Below, piece after piece: positions 34,684 to 45,646 of a stretch of DNA of 64,000 nt. Under the pieces are notes generated by a model. That model worked only from the letters and a program-made list of their open reading frames with translations, was not told the origin of the DNA and did no database searches. The position numbers and the translations under genes are program-made. Position 1 is the first letter of the stretch, and every line of letters starts with the position of its first letter. Source of the stretch: Saussurea involucrata (Eukaryota > Streptophyta > Magnoliopsida > Asterales > Asteraceae); assembly GCA_033807775.1 (NCBI GenBank), contig CM066321.1:47286555-47350554 (forward strand), given 5' to 3'.

Positions 34684-36583
34684 AGAATCGGTGATTTGAA
34701 GATATAGAAGAAATCGAACGAAAGCGAGAAAAAAAAGGATAAAAATTCGTATTGAATTTTTTAGAAAATGCAGCGTGCCGTTTTGCTCATTACCGGAGTT
34801 TGAACCGTCGGATCGTCGCGATTTTTGGACAGTAGCTTCACGACACTCTGTTATACATTCTGAACGGTCGGATTAATCGTTTGAGGTCTAGAAGAGATCT
34901 GTTTTATTTTCGACATACTGCAGTTTTCTTTATGGGTAAATCGATCATCAATCGGGTTTGCAAAGCTTTTCGTTGATTTAACAATTCGTTTGTTAATTCT
35001 CGATTGTTTAATCGTTTTTAAACTGGTGTTTATCTGCGTTTACATCGATTCTCAAAGGTATTAATTTTTCAATTTAAAAATCAATTCTTGAGTTTTTGGT
35101 GTTCTTAAATTTTTGTGGTGATTATTGAAAAATAGGATATATTTTACTTAGAAATCGATTTGGGTATGTTTGTTTTTGTGTCTTTGGTCAAAATCTAACC
35201 CTACAGGAGTGAAATCAAGCAACCCCATCGAACCCTGATCCGAATTTTTCAACCAGCCGCAGTGTCCGGATGTTCCTTATTGTTTCCGGGTAAGTTTCCT
35301 AATTTCTCATCACTTTCCGGACAAAAAGTTATTTTACCCGGACAAACTTAGTTTTCCGGATAAAATTTTTGTTGGCTTCCCGGACAAAATCCACTTCCCG
35401 GATGCAGTAACTTACTGGGCGTCATTTTTTTTGAAGAAGAAATATTTTTCCGGATGAAATACGCCTTCCGGTCAACACCTCCTTTTCCCTGATGCATTGG
35501 ATACCGGATGAATCTTCATTCCCGGACGATTCACTCTCGTATTCATTTTTTCCCGGCACACCTTCTTTTCACCAATTTGTTTTGTTGGTTGACTTCCTTA
35601 TCCCATATATGACTACGTCTAGTTGCTACATATCTTTTTTCCACATGCATACATAAACATCATATAATAGTATACATCATCATTTATAAGTCCTACTTAT
35701 TTTTTTGCTGCAATTTTGGTTCTTTCTTCACGTCATATATATATATAGGATGGGTATTAAATACAAACCAAATGAATTGTACAAACCCTACAAACTCAAT
35801 CTGGCTTCATGAATCTGTAATCTGGCTTCATGAATATATAATTTGGCTTCATGAATCTATATTTTGCCTTCATGAATATATAATTTGGCTTCATGAATAT
35901 AAAATTTGGCTTCATGAATCTATATTTTCCGGTCGTCGGTGCCGGACGATGAATTTAGTTTTTCATCTAACAGTTACAAAGGGTAAAATAATATATTTAA
36001 AAAAAATAAATTTAAAAATATGCTAAAAGCCCTAAAATACCCTTATGGATAAAAAAAAAGAAGTTACGTGATTGGTGGAGATGAGTTTGTACGGTTTGTA
36101 CAATCTATTTGGTTTGTACCCGATACCACCCCTATATATATATATATTACATGCATCATAGTTGGTTGGTCATTATCTTGTTTGTTGGAATTTACCGGAG
36201 ATCGATCTCTGCGACCGGTAAACGAGTTACCACACGTCTCATGATTGAGAATTTTAACGGTAAGTTGCAAAGTTTTAAACGAACGATTTGCAATCTTTTG
36301 TGTCGGATTTGAGAGTTTTAGTGACGATTCGAGACTGTTTTACGACAGTCTGATCTCATTTTTCGACGCTTATCATTTTATGTGATTTATTTCACAATTA
36401 TTGATCTAACCGGTTGCATTTATCTTGCAGGTCTTATTCGTTCAGATTCAATAATCAGATCTTAATTTTTGGAAATGAATTTATTTTTAGATTTGTTTTT
36501 CAAATTTAATTTTTGATTTTCTTCCGCATTTTTCGATTCTTCAAAACAACACCGATTAACGATCATAATTTTTCAGGTAACAA
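34684..36583 (+). other. Leader of element F
   Basis: A long untranslated leader (about 1.5 kb without the MITE). From about 35270 to 35560 it holds roughly fifteen CCGGA or CCGG motifs, often as TTTCCGGA or CCCGGACAAA. The gag-like frame starts at ATG 36584, preceded by TTTTTCAGGTAACAA. Confidence 0.6.
35747..36133. mobile_element. MITE with internal minisatellite
   Basis: About 385 bases between two TATATATA runs. The arms are inverted repeats: GGGTATTAAATACAAACCAAAT, then GTACAAACC on the left, mirrored on the right as GGTTTGTAC, then ATTTGGTTTGTACCCGATACC. Between them are seven copies of a 20-21 base unit with the core TGGCTTCATGAAT (about 35806-35925). No coding capacity. The TA-rich target makes the exact duplication impossible to read. 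Confidence 0.75.
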
Positions 36584-38942
36584 ATGTCTTATTCATCTCA
36601 ATCTGCAACAGCTTGTCAGGAATGTCTACCAGCTCATAACGCTTTAGTTGATAAGATTCAACTGCTTGGTCAAAATGTAGAGTCCTATATGTTTACCTCT
36701 AATGAACATCTGCTTGAAATTAACTCTTTAAAAGAAAAGCTAGATGTCCAAAAGAGAATCACTGAGAAATACAAGTCCGAAAATGCCAATCTTAAAGAAA
36801 AGTGTGCTAATCTTTCAATAGCACCAAAGGACTTAAGGGCCAAAATATCTGATTTGACCTTAAAGCTTGATCAGTGTGAGAATGAGAAAGCAGAGATTGT
36901 CTATCAATGCTCTGCTCTTCAAATTCAACACAAGGAGTTTATTGCTAAAATAACTGATCTTGAAACCAAACTCCACAAAAGAGGTCAAACAGATCAAATG
37001 TAACATCCCAGGCCAACCGTACCAGATATTGTCCGCTTTGTCCACACACCCGGACTCACGGTTTTAAAACGCGTCTAATAGGGGAGGTATCAAGTTCCTC
37101 TTATAAGGCAACCTTTGTTCCCCTCCCCAACCAATGTGGGATCTTACAATCCACCCCCCTTGGGAGCCCAGCGTCCTCGCTGGCACACCAGTCCGGTTCC
37201 CGGCTCTGATACCATCTGTAACATCCCAGGCCAACCGTACCAGATATTGTCCGCTTTGTCCACACACCCGGACTCACGGTTTTAAAACGCGTCTGATAGG
37301 GGAGGTATCAAGTTCCTCTTATAAGGCAACCTTTGTTCCCCTCCCCAACCAATGTGGGATCTTACATCAAACCATTCACATGAATAAACCCAAGGAATTC
37401 ACATATTTAAACAAGGAATGGGGAATCAAATACGATAACCCACAATACTTGAAAAAGGGTATATTCAAAAGACCGACACTTTATGACTTTGGCTGTCTCG
37501 GTATAGACAAAAAGTATACTGAATATGGGATAAAATGGACTAGTCCTCTTGAACCTGAGAAAGAAGAGGAAACTGAGGAATACAAGCGCAAACACACGAC
37601 CAAAATGCAACTTCCTTTTTGCTACGAGCCCACAAACTATTATTATGAGAAAAATCCAAAGAAATTCCTCTCGAATGACTATTTTGACTGCTATAAGGCT
37701 GTGACGCCCAATGATTCCTCTAAAAAGGATGAGGTCCAAGCAACCGAACCCAAAACTGAGACGGATGAGTTCAAACTCTATGTCCCGCCTCTCATTTTGG
37801 AAGCAAAAATAGTTTAGTTAGAGGAGTCACTCGAGAAGGAACGATCAAGTTTTCAAAAGGAAAAACAAGCGCTCATAACTGAACTTGAGGCACTTAAAAC
37901 CGTTAAAACCGAGTCTGTGTCGAATGAAGGACAGGATATCCTTCGGTCTGAAATCGATCGGCTCACATCAAAACTTTCTGCCTTGGCGACATAAGCGATG
38001 AAGGAGCATGTGAGAAGTGGTCAACTTCAAGAGAAGCTTGACCGACTCCAAGAAGAAAAGGCGATTTCACCCGAATCTTCCTCGGACTCCTCTGACACAT
38101 CGTCGTGTAAATCTTTCATTGGAAAAACATCTTCACCAAACGGTAAAGGGTCTCAAGATGAGTGTGTTTTAAAGAATCTGAACTCTGATTTTTTCTTAGC
38201 TTCCGCACCAGATTCACCTAAGCACACCGATACAAAGTGTTCCTCGCCTTCCTCGACCAATCCAAGTCCACCTATTTTGGATATCGATTTTCCAAAATTC
38301 ATGAATTCCGAGGGTTGTTCAGATGAAGAGTTTGTATCGTTCCAATTTGACAAACCTCTTCCAAGTCATACCGACTTTGTTTCAAAAGCGGTAAATCGCC
38401 CGGTCAATTTTCAAAAAGGCGAATGTTCTACAAAACCTAAGACCCCGACTGTGATCAAGGTTCCTAAAACTGATTCTTGTTCTAAAAAACAATCACAGCC
38501 CCGACAAAAGACCGATCGATCGACTGATAAACATCCTTCCTACTCACACTCTACTGGTCATACATTTAATGGCAATTCAGATAATAATGGCCGAAGAAAA
38601 GGGTTCAAACAAGTTTGGGTAGTGAAAAAGTCTAATGAAAGCAAGACGAATACGAAGTCATTTAAGCCACTCCCGCATGTTAGGACATACAATCACAATC
38701 ATGATGCCTTTAATTCTCGAACTTCTGTTGAACAAAGTGTGAAGTTTCCTTTAAGAGTTTATTCAGTTCAACAGTTGCTTTAACTTTCTCATGATTATAT
38801 CTGTTGTTCTACATGTGGTTCAAATGATTTTGTTGATCGAAAATACGCATCTCATTGGTATGGTAATTATAGTATCCCTGGTCCTCATAGGGCATCTAAC
38901 CATCAAGGATCCATCAAAGGATGGATACCAAAATATTTCTAA
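36584..38942 (+). pseudogene. Gag-like gene of element F, split by a TRIM
   Basis: The first part (36584-36998) encodes a coiled-coil protein beginning MSYSSQSATACQECLPAH. The TRIM plus target copy add 373 bases, and the frame continues correctly after 37372. The continuation has KPKEFTYLNKEWGIKYDNP, a Glu/Lys-rich segment, a Ser/Pro-rich linker (about 38050-38300) and a basic region. It ends in a degenerate Cys motif YICCSTCGSNDF with GSIKGWIPKYF, like the zinc-knuckle end of copia Gag. In-frame stops at 37815 (TAG), 37992 (TAA) and 38781 (TAA) each fit a C-to-T change of a Gln codon. A relic HHMTSNQRL near 38990 resembles the copia protease start, but no pol follows. Confidence 0.75.
36999..37366 (-). 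mobile_element. TRIM (miniature LTR retrotransposon)
   Basis: 368 bases with two 150-base LTRs (36999-37148 and 37217-37366) that differ at one base. It is flanked by the target duplication TCAAA (36994-36998 and 37367-37371). The plus-strand complement of an iMet primer site (GCTCTGATACCA) lies at 37203-37214. A polypurine tract AAGGGGGGTGGAT (minus strand) adjoins the other LTR, so the orientation is minus. LTR ends TGTAAGATCC on the minus strand. It has no coding capacity and sits inside the gag-like gene of F. The single LTR difference points to a recent insertion. Confidence 0.95.
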
Positions 38943-39098
38943 TCTGTTTTGCAGGAATGTCATGTGCGGTTTTAGTTCCTATTATTCACATCACATGACG
39001 AGCAATCAAAGGTTATGCCAATTTTGAAGGGGAGTACTATTTTATGAAAGGTAAGTGAACTTTAACGGAATTCAAAAACCGCGGTAATTCATTCTGAA

Positions 39099-40774
39099 TG
39101 TAACATCCCGCAAAACAAAACATGCATATAACATATAATTCATAACAGGGTTTCAACAAAACATTCACATTACACATTTGGTCCCAAAGTCTGATCTAAC
39201 CAATAAAAATTCAGTACAAACTTGATCCCATTTAGATCTGATAATAGCTAATAACTGAAATTTTAGTACAAAAGTATCATCAACTTCATAACGATCATCA
39301 TTCCATATAGCTATCCACCTAGTAATCTAATCACTTACTCTTACTGGTACCACCACCTGGAATACAAATTTTTAAAACAAAAATGAGGGTTAGACCTAAG
39401 GGTCTAGTGAGTAAATCCCTGATATTTGGAAATCATTAAAATTCATTTATATAAATACACACTTTTATATAAATGCATATACATCACACGTAAAATGATA
39501 CCAAATGCAATTCACACAACATACCTTTCACATACCACCTTATCCCTCCACCAATGGCCAATAACAATTGGTTGCGAGCCAATTTATCACACCGGTCCTA
39601 AGCCCGGCCACGTATTATATTTTCATATAATACTCACGTAATTATAACATCTCAATATATTATAATTACTCACGTATGACATATTCATACACATCATTAA
39701 ACATTTGTAAATCACATATTGCATTCCAGTAAAATATACTTTTTAAAGTAAAACTCACCTCGTGTGTTTATCACAAAAACTCTTCCAAGATAATTCACGT
39801 ATGTCGATCCTTCACAGAATCTGAAATCAGATAAAATACCAAATATCTCTTTTAACACTAAAACTTACAAAATTCTCAATTCAAATCGCAACCCAAAATA
39901 ATATGAAATCGCAATGAACAGTACAAGTCGCAACCGTGATGAACAGTACAAAGTCGCAACCTCTTACTGCGACTTCACCCCGAAATCGTAACCCACTATT
40001 GCGACTCCATCCTAAGTCGCAATCAACTACTGCGATCCCAAACCCATATCGCAATCAACTACTGCGATTCCAATCCCAAATCGCAATCAACTACTGCGAT
40101 TCCAATCCAAGTCGCAAACGACCATTGCGACTTCAAGCCCAAATCGCAATCGACCATTGCGACTTCGTTGAATGTCGCAGTCCTCTATTGCGACTTCGAT
40201 GAATGTCACAGTTCACTGTTTCATCCTAAAACCCAGATTTTTGTACTTTTACTCTATGCAAGCTACTGGAAAAGTGCAGATATGTTTAAGACCATTAGCA
40301 CAACCTAACCTTAAGCTTAACTCCCCAAAACATCCATTTTTAACAAAACCCACCAAGACCTAACTAGTATATTCAAGAATAACTTAAGGAATTAGGAATA
40401 CAATTAAAGTAGGGATGTTTTACCTTGATTACTTCAATTTGGTACAAAATCACAGCAGCAATTCCTTCTTCTTCTTCACTTCTCTCGATCTCTCTCTCTT
40501 TCTACCGAATTATCACACATACACACACTTACACTTTTAGATATTTACTTCATTTGGACACCTCACTCTATTTAGAAAGAAAAGTCGGTTTGACCATGTG
40601 AGGTGTCAAAATAAGTTACCAATAAACCCTAAACTTGTTCCACTTGCCAAAACATACCCCTAACTTCTATTATAAAAATTAAAACTTACCCCTTAACTTC
40701 TCACTCCTTAAAATACCCACATAAACTTATAAAATTTTCATATTTTAAATTAAATAAAATACCTGGTTATTACA
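39099..40774 (-). repeat. 3' LTR of Tekay-like element
   Basis: 1676 bases, plus-strand ends TGTAACATCCC and GGTTATTACA. It contains the TCGCA/TGCGA repeat array (39890-40210). Confidence 0.95.
39890..40210. repeat. TCGCAA…TTGCGA tandem array in Tekay LTR
   Basis: About ten units of 28-32 bases alternating (A)TCGCAATC and TGCGATTC or TGCGACTTC, so each unit is an imperfect inverted repeat. The same array is in the other LTR at 46430-46750. Short frames across it in several registers are artefacts of the repeat. Confidence 0.85.
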
Positions 40775-40790
40775 ACATCTCCCCCTTAAA
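40775..40790 (-). promoter_or_regulatory. Polypurine tract of Tekay-like element
   Basis: On the minus strand TTTTAAGGGGGAGATG directly before the 3' LTR, preceded by GGGACGGAATTC. This is the standard second-strand priming site of chromoviruses. Confidence 0.85.
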
Positions 40791-40812
40791 AGAATTCCGT
40801 CCCGGAATTCGG

Positions 40813-43800
40813 TTAAGAGAATAGATGAGGGTATTTGGTTCTCATCTCCGCCTCCGATTCCCATGTTGCATCCTGACCCCTATGATGTTTCCACTGGACC
40901 TTTACTTGCCTGATTTCCTTATTCCTTAATACTTTAACCTTGTGATCAACTATTGCTTCCGGTTCCTCCACATAGTTCAACTTTTCATCCACGTGAATAT
41001 CTGGTAGTGAGACTGCTTGGTCTGGTGCAACTAAACATTTCCGAAAATTCGACACATGGAACGCGTTATGAATCCTGCTCAGCTCCAACGGAAGATCCAA
41101 TCTGTAAGCTACTTCACCAATCCTTTCTGTAATTTCAAATGGCCCAATATAACGCGGACTGAGTTTACCTTGCTTCCCAAAACGTATGACCCCTTTCCAG
41201 GGCGAAACTTTCAACATCACAAATTCCCCGACTTGGAATTCTAATGGTTTCCGGCGTCGATCTGCATAACTTTTCTGCCTGTCTTGAGCCGTTTTCAATC
41301 TATCCCGAATCTGAGTAATCTTATCTGCTGTTAACTGTACTATTTCTAGCCCTGCCAATTGCTTCTCTCCCACTTCATTCCAACACAAAGGCGTTCGGCA
41401 TTTTCTTCCATACAATACTTCAAACGGAGCCGCCTGAATGCTGGCATGATAACTGTTGTTGTAGGCGAATTCTATCAAAGGCAGATGTTTATCCCATGAC
41501 CCCCCAAAATCAACTATACAAGCCCGAAGCATATCCTCTAAAGTTTGGATTGTTCTTTCACTCTGCCCGTCAGTCTGTGGATGATATGCTGTGCTCAACT
41601 TTATCTGCGTTCCCATCTCTCTTTGAAAGCTTCTCCAAAACCTAGAAGTAAAACGACTATCTCGATCAGAAATAATCGAGATTGGAACTCCATGTCGAGT
41701 TACTATTTCATTAATATACAACTTAGCTAAACGTTCCAAAGAATCAGTTTCTTTTATCGGCAAGAAATGTGCAGACTTCGTCAACCTATCCACAATCACC
41801 CAAATAGAATCAAATCCCTTTGAAGTTCTTGGCAACTTGGTAATGAAATCAGTAGTGATCTGATCCCATTTCCACATTGGTATATCTAGTCGTTGCAACT
41901 GCCCAAACGGTTTCTGATGTTCAATCTTCACTTTCTTGCAGGTAGTACAATCTTCCACATACTTAGCAACACTTCTCTTCATTCCCGGCCACCAATAGAA
42001 TTGTTTCAAATCTCTATACATTTTATTTGTACCTGGATGAATAGAAAATCGAGATTGATGAGCTTCTTGTAGTACACGATCCCGTAATCCACCCAAACGA
42101 GGTACCCAAATTTTGTTTCCCATACACAACAACCCACGGTCATCTTTCCCAAGCAATGCTGATATCCCAACCAACCGTTCTGACTTCAAACTTTCCTCTT
42201 GATAAGCATCTATTTGGCATTTCAATAATTCATCAAAAATATTAGGAAGAAGTTCAGCTCGTAACGATATAGCTTTTATTGTTCCACTTCTTTCTTGACG
42301 ACTTAAAGCATCTGCCACCACGTTCGCTTTCCCTGGGTGATAAAGAATTTCACAATCATAATCATTCACTAATTCTAACCACCTTCTTTGCCTCATATTC
42401 AATTCCTTTTGATCAAAAAGATGTTGAAGACTTTTATGGTCCGTGAAAATTTGACATTTAGAACCATAAAGATAATGCCTCCAAATCTTTAAGGCAAAAA
42501 CAACTGCTGCTAGTTCCATATCATGGGTAGGATATTGTCTTTCGTGATCCTTCAGTTGACGGGAAGCATAAGCAATCACCTTCCCACGTTGCATGAGTAC
42601 ACATCCCAAACCCAACTTAGAAGCATCATTGTAGACCACAAAATCATCAGAACCTTCTGGCAATGCTAATATCGGCGCGCTGCAGAGTTTCTCTTTCAAT
42701 ATTCTGAATGCCTCGTCCTGTTCTGCCTTCCATTCAAACTTTAAATTCTTCCGTGTCAGCTTGGTCAATGGTGTCGCGATTCGAGAAAAGTCTTTTATAA
42801 ATTTCCGGTAATAACCAGCTAGACCCAGAAAACTGCGTACTTCGGTTGCTGTCTTCGGTGGTTCCCATCTTTCAATTGCTTCCACTTTTGCTGGATCAAC
42901 TTGTATACCCTTCTCTGAAACTACATGACCCAAAAACTGAACTTCCCGCAACCAGAATTCACATTTAGAGAACTTAGCGTACAACTTTTCTTTCTTCGGT
43001 AACTCCAAAATCAAACGAAGATGTTGCGCATGATCCTCTTTGGATCGGGAATAAATAAGTATATCATCGATAAACACAATGACAAATTTATCGAGATAAG
43101 GCTTACATACCCGATTCATCAAATCCATAAAAGCGGCTGGAGCATTCGTCAATCCAAAAGGAATTACCAAAAATTCGTAGTGGCCGTATCTCGTGCGAAA
43201 AGCAGTCTTTAAAACATCCTCCTCCTTAACCTTCAACTGATGGTAGCCACATATGAGATCAATCTTTGAGAAGTAACAAGCTTCAACTAATTGATCGAAA
43301 AGGTCATCAATTCTTGGAAGTGGATACTTGTTCTTGATCGTGCGCTTATTCAACTCCCGATAGTCGATACACATTCTCATTGAACCGTCTTTCTTCTTCA
43401 CAAATAAAACTGGTGCACCCCATGGCGATGAGCTGGGTCTGATGAAGCCCTTATCAGATAAATCTTGAAGTTGTGACATCATTTCTTTCATTTCTGGTGG
43501 TGCTAATCTGTATGGCGCGCGAGCAATAGGATTGGCTCCAGGTACCAGGTCTATTCCAAATTCTACTTGCCTAACAGGAGGAAGACTATTCAAGTCTTCA
43601 GGAAAAACTTCTGGGTATTCACTAACAATGGAAATATCTTCCAGCTTACACTTTTCAGGCCTACTATCTATCACGTAGGCTAGATAACTAGAGCAACCCT
43701 TATTAACACATTTAAGCGCTTTTATCATAGATATAAGACTGGACTGATGATTCTTACGATCTCCATAAATCACTACCGATCTCTTATCAGGTAAAACAAC

Positions 43801-44571
43801 ATTGATTATTTTCTTATCACAAACTATATTAGCCTGATTCTCGGCTAGCCAATCCATTCCTACTACCACATCAAATTCAATCAAAGCTATAGGAAACAGT
43901 TGTATCGGTACTCCACATCCCTCTATATCTATCATGCAATGATCAAAAACCTCTTTAACTGCCACTTGGTTATCATTCGCGGTGTCTACTAATAAAACAT
44001 GTTTTAACATTTTAGGCTCTAAATGCATGTGAGCAGCAAAGGAGGGAGACACAAAAGATCGGTTTGCACCGGAATCAAATAACACTTTAGCACGAGTGGA
44101 GTTTATAAAAAATGTACCTGTGACCACATCCGGCGTTTCTTCCGCCTCTTTAGCTGTCATTTGGAACGTACGACCCCTCGTTCTCGGCGGTTCTATTCTT
44201 GGGACCACGGGTCTAGTGATGGCTGGTTTCCCCGATGTACCCCCGGATTGGATTCTACCCCGCGGACAATCTGATTGGAGGTGATCCGGAGAATTGCACA
44301 AAAAGCAAAATCGTGATACTCGACAATCCTTTACAACATGCCCAGTTTTCCCACATTTAAAGCAAACCCGTGACTCTACTTGGCAATTTCCCTGATGGTA
44401 ACGATTACACCTTGGACATGGTCTTTCTGTTGGTCGAAATGACGGACGGTTGTCGAACCTCTGAAATCTAGGTTTCCTTGAATCCTGCGGTGGTCCTTCC
44501 CATTTTCTTTTCCCTAAGCTCTTTTCTCCTGTATCTCTTTTTATTATTTCTTTCCACATTCTCGGCAGCAT
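40813..44571 (-). CDS. Tekay-like Pol: protease, RT, RNase H, integrase, chromodomain
   Basis: 1252 residues, uninterrupted. The N-terminus overlaps the end of gag and carries three Cys/His knuckles: C52-C63 (shortened), C70-X2-C-X4-H-X4-C83 and C89-X2-C-X4-H-X4-C102. Protease site D166-S-G-A. Reverse transcriptase with F500-I-D-D503. RNase H with VVYNDASKLGLG, THDMELAAVV and FTDHKSLQHL. Integrase with an HHCC finger (HQSRFSIHPG … CTTCKK) and the DD-E triad (ITTDFITKLP, IISDRDSRF, DGQSERTIQ). The end (about residues 1180-1252) has LSRIHNAFHVSNFRKC and then YVEEPEAIVDH…VKVQWKHHRGQDATWE, a chromodomain-like fold typical of chromoviruses. It copies the RNA to DNA and integrates it. Its register is +1 relative to gag, so expression needs a shift, or one base is mutated near 44540. 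Confidence 0.95.
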   Translation of the reverse strand: MLPRMWKEIIKRDTGEKSLGKRKWEGPPQDSRKPRFQRFDNRPSFRPTERPCPRCNRYHQGNCQVESRVCFKCGKTGHVVKDCRVSRFCFLCNSPDHLQSDCPRGRIQSGGTSGKPAITRPVVPRIEPPRTRGRTFQMTAKEAEETPDVVTGTFFINSTRAKVLFDSGANRSFVSPSFAAHMHLEPKMLKHVLLVDTANDNQVAVKEVFDHCMIDIEGCGVPIQLFPIALIEFDVVVGMDWLAENQANIVCDKKIINVVLPDKRSVVIYGDRKNHQSSLISMIKALKCVNKGCSSYLAYVIDSRPEKCKLEDISIVSEYPEVFPEDLNSLPPVRQVEFGIDLVPGANPIARAPYRLAPPEMKEMMSQLQDLSDKGFIRPSSSPWGAPVLFVKKKDGSMRMCIDYRELNKRTIKNKYPLPRIDDLFDQLVEACYFSKIDLICGYHQLKVKEEDVLKTAFRTRYGHYEFLVIPFGLTNAPAAFMDLMNRVCKPYLDKFVIVFIDDILIYSRSKEDHAQHLRLILELPKKEKLYAKFSKCEFWLREVQFLGHVVSEKGIQVDPAKVEAIERWEPPKTATEVRSFLGLAGYYRKFIKDFSRIATPLTKLTRKNLKFEWKAEQDEAFRILKEKLCSAPILALPEGSDDFVVYNDASKLGLGCVLMQRGKVIAYASRQLKDHERQYPTHDMELAAVVFALKIWRHYLYGSKCQIFTDHKSLQHLFDQKELNMRQRRWLELVNDYDCEILYHPGKANVVADALSRQERSGTIKAISLRAELLPNIFDELLKCQIDAYQEESLKSERLVGISALLGKDDRGLLCMGNKIWVPRLGGLRDRVLQEAHQSRFSIHPGTNKMYRDLKQFYWWPGMKRSVAKYVEDCTTCKKVKIEHQKPFGQLQRLDIPMWKWDQITTDFITKLPRTSKGFDSIWVIVDRLTKSAHFLPIKETDSLERLAKLYINEIVTRHGVPISIISDRDSRFTSRFWRSFQREMGTQIKLSTAYHPQTDGQSERTIQTLEDMLRACIVDFGGSWDKHLPLIEFAYNNSYHASIQAAPFEVLYGRKCRTPLCWNEVGEKQLAGLEIVQLTADKITQIRDRLKTAQDRQKSYADRRRKPLEFQVGEFVMLKVSPWKGVIRFGKQGKLSPRYIGPFEITERIGEVAYRLDLPLELSRIHNAFHVSNFRKCLVAPDQAVSLPDIHVDEKLNYVEEPEAIVDHKVKVLRNKEIRQVKVQWKHHRGQDATWESEAEMRTKYPHLFS

Positions 44572-45383
44572 CCACCGCAGCTGTAAAAGTATTTGGCCCT
44601 GTGGCAGTCACCAATCTTCGAACCTCGGAATTCAACCCATAAATAAACCTCTCCATTTTCATCTTTTCTGTAGCAACATAATATCCTGCAAAACGAGACT
44701 TCTCCAAAAATCGTGCAGTATAATCTCTAACCGATAGATTTCCCTGTTGTAGATTCATAAATTCTTCTTCTAACTGTCTGACAGCAGCTTGTGGACAGAA
44801 ATGCGTCGTGAAAGCTAATACACATTCTTCCCATGCAAAAGTAGTATAAACGTCCGTTCCTCTTGATTCTGTATGAGACTCCCACCAATACAGAGCATCC
44901 CCTTTCAGCATCGCAGCTCCATAAAGCACTTTGTCTTCTTCAGCACATTTACACGTCTTGAAGATAGCCTCGATTTCTTTCAACCATCTCATCGCCTTTA
45001 CTGGATCCCTATCTCCTGAATATGTAGGGGGCTTACATCTAAGAAACATTTTATAGTCGCACCTTTTCATCGCTGGTAGAACAGTAGAGGTAAGTGGTAT
45101 CTCCACTTCATGTTCCGGATCTGGTCTTTCAGTTTCATTAAAACGATCACGTTCGAACATGGCCATGCTATCCTGTAATCTCCCCATTTCAGCAGTCAGA
45201 TCATCTCGTGTAACAAACTCTGTACCATGCTGTTGTGTTCTACCTCCAGTTCGGCCTCCTGTTCCCCTTCCAGTTCTACCTCTACCACGATCTCCTCCTC
45301 TTCCCCCCTGTTCCTAACGGTGGATTTTCTCCACTTGAATTCCTTCCTCTTCCCCGATTCCCTTGTCTGGTGCCACTCGCCAT
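44468..45383 (-). CDS. Tekay-like Gag
   Basis: The main frame from ATG 45187 gives 239 residues: MGRLQDSMAMFERD, then the Gag core (KCKPPTYSGDRDPVKAMRWLKEIEAIF-like region, LKGDALYWWES, FMNLQQGNLSVRDYTARFLEKSRFAGYY, ERFIYGLNSEVRRLV). It ends out of frame at 44468. The same register is open further upstream with an Arg/Gly-rich stretch (GRGRTGRGTGG). The likely original start is the ATG at 45381-45383, whose frame (MASGTRQGNRGRGR) changes register at a run of six C at 45303-45308. The zinc knuckles that normally end Gag are encoded in the next frame (44571 on). Two single-base changes in a 0.5%-diverged element may be real mutations or sequence errors. Confidence 0.88.
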
Positions 45384-45646
45384 TCTGTGGATTCAAACAA
45401 GGTTAATATACACACATAAGCACATACCCCATATAATAAGATATTCCAGTTCAAACATGTACCTGTAAGATCATAATTACACTGGCCTGGTGTAATTTGA
45501 AATTACCTTACATGATGTTCCTTCTACCTTTTATACTTAATATCCCCAGGTTCTAATTTAATCGGGACATCCTACTTCACATGCAGTTTAAGTCTAGGTA
45601 CAGATACTAATACCTAAATCACTTAAACTAGGGCTCTGATACCATC
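45384..45646 (-). other. Leader and primer-binding site of Tekay-like element
   Basis: An untranslated leader between the 5' LTR and gag. The primer site TGGTATCAGAGC (minus strand) is at 45633-45644, two bases from the LTR. Confidence 0.85.

Noticed and set aside
39936..40363. Repetitive frames in the Tekay LTR (and 46483-46910)
   Set aside because: They are translations of the TCGCA/TGCGA tandem array, open in several frames at once, within an LTR.
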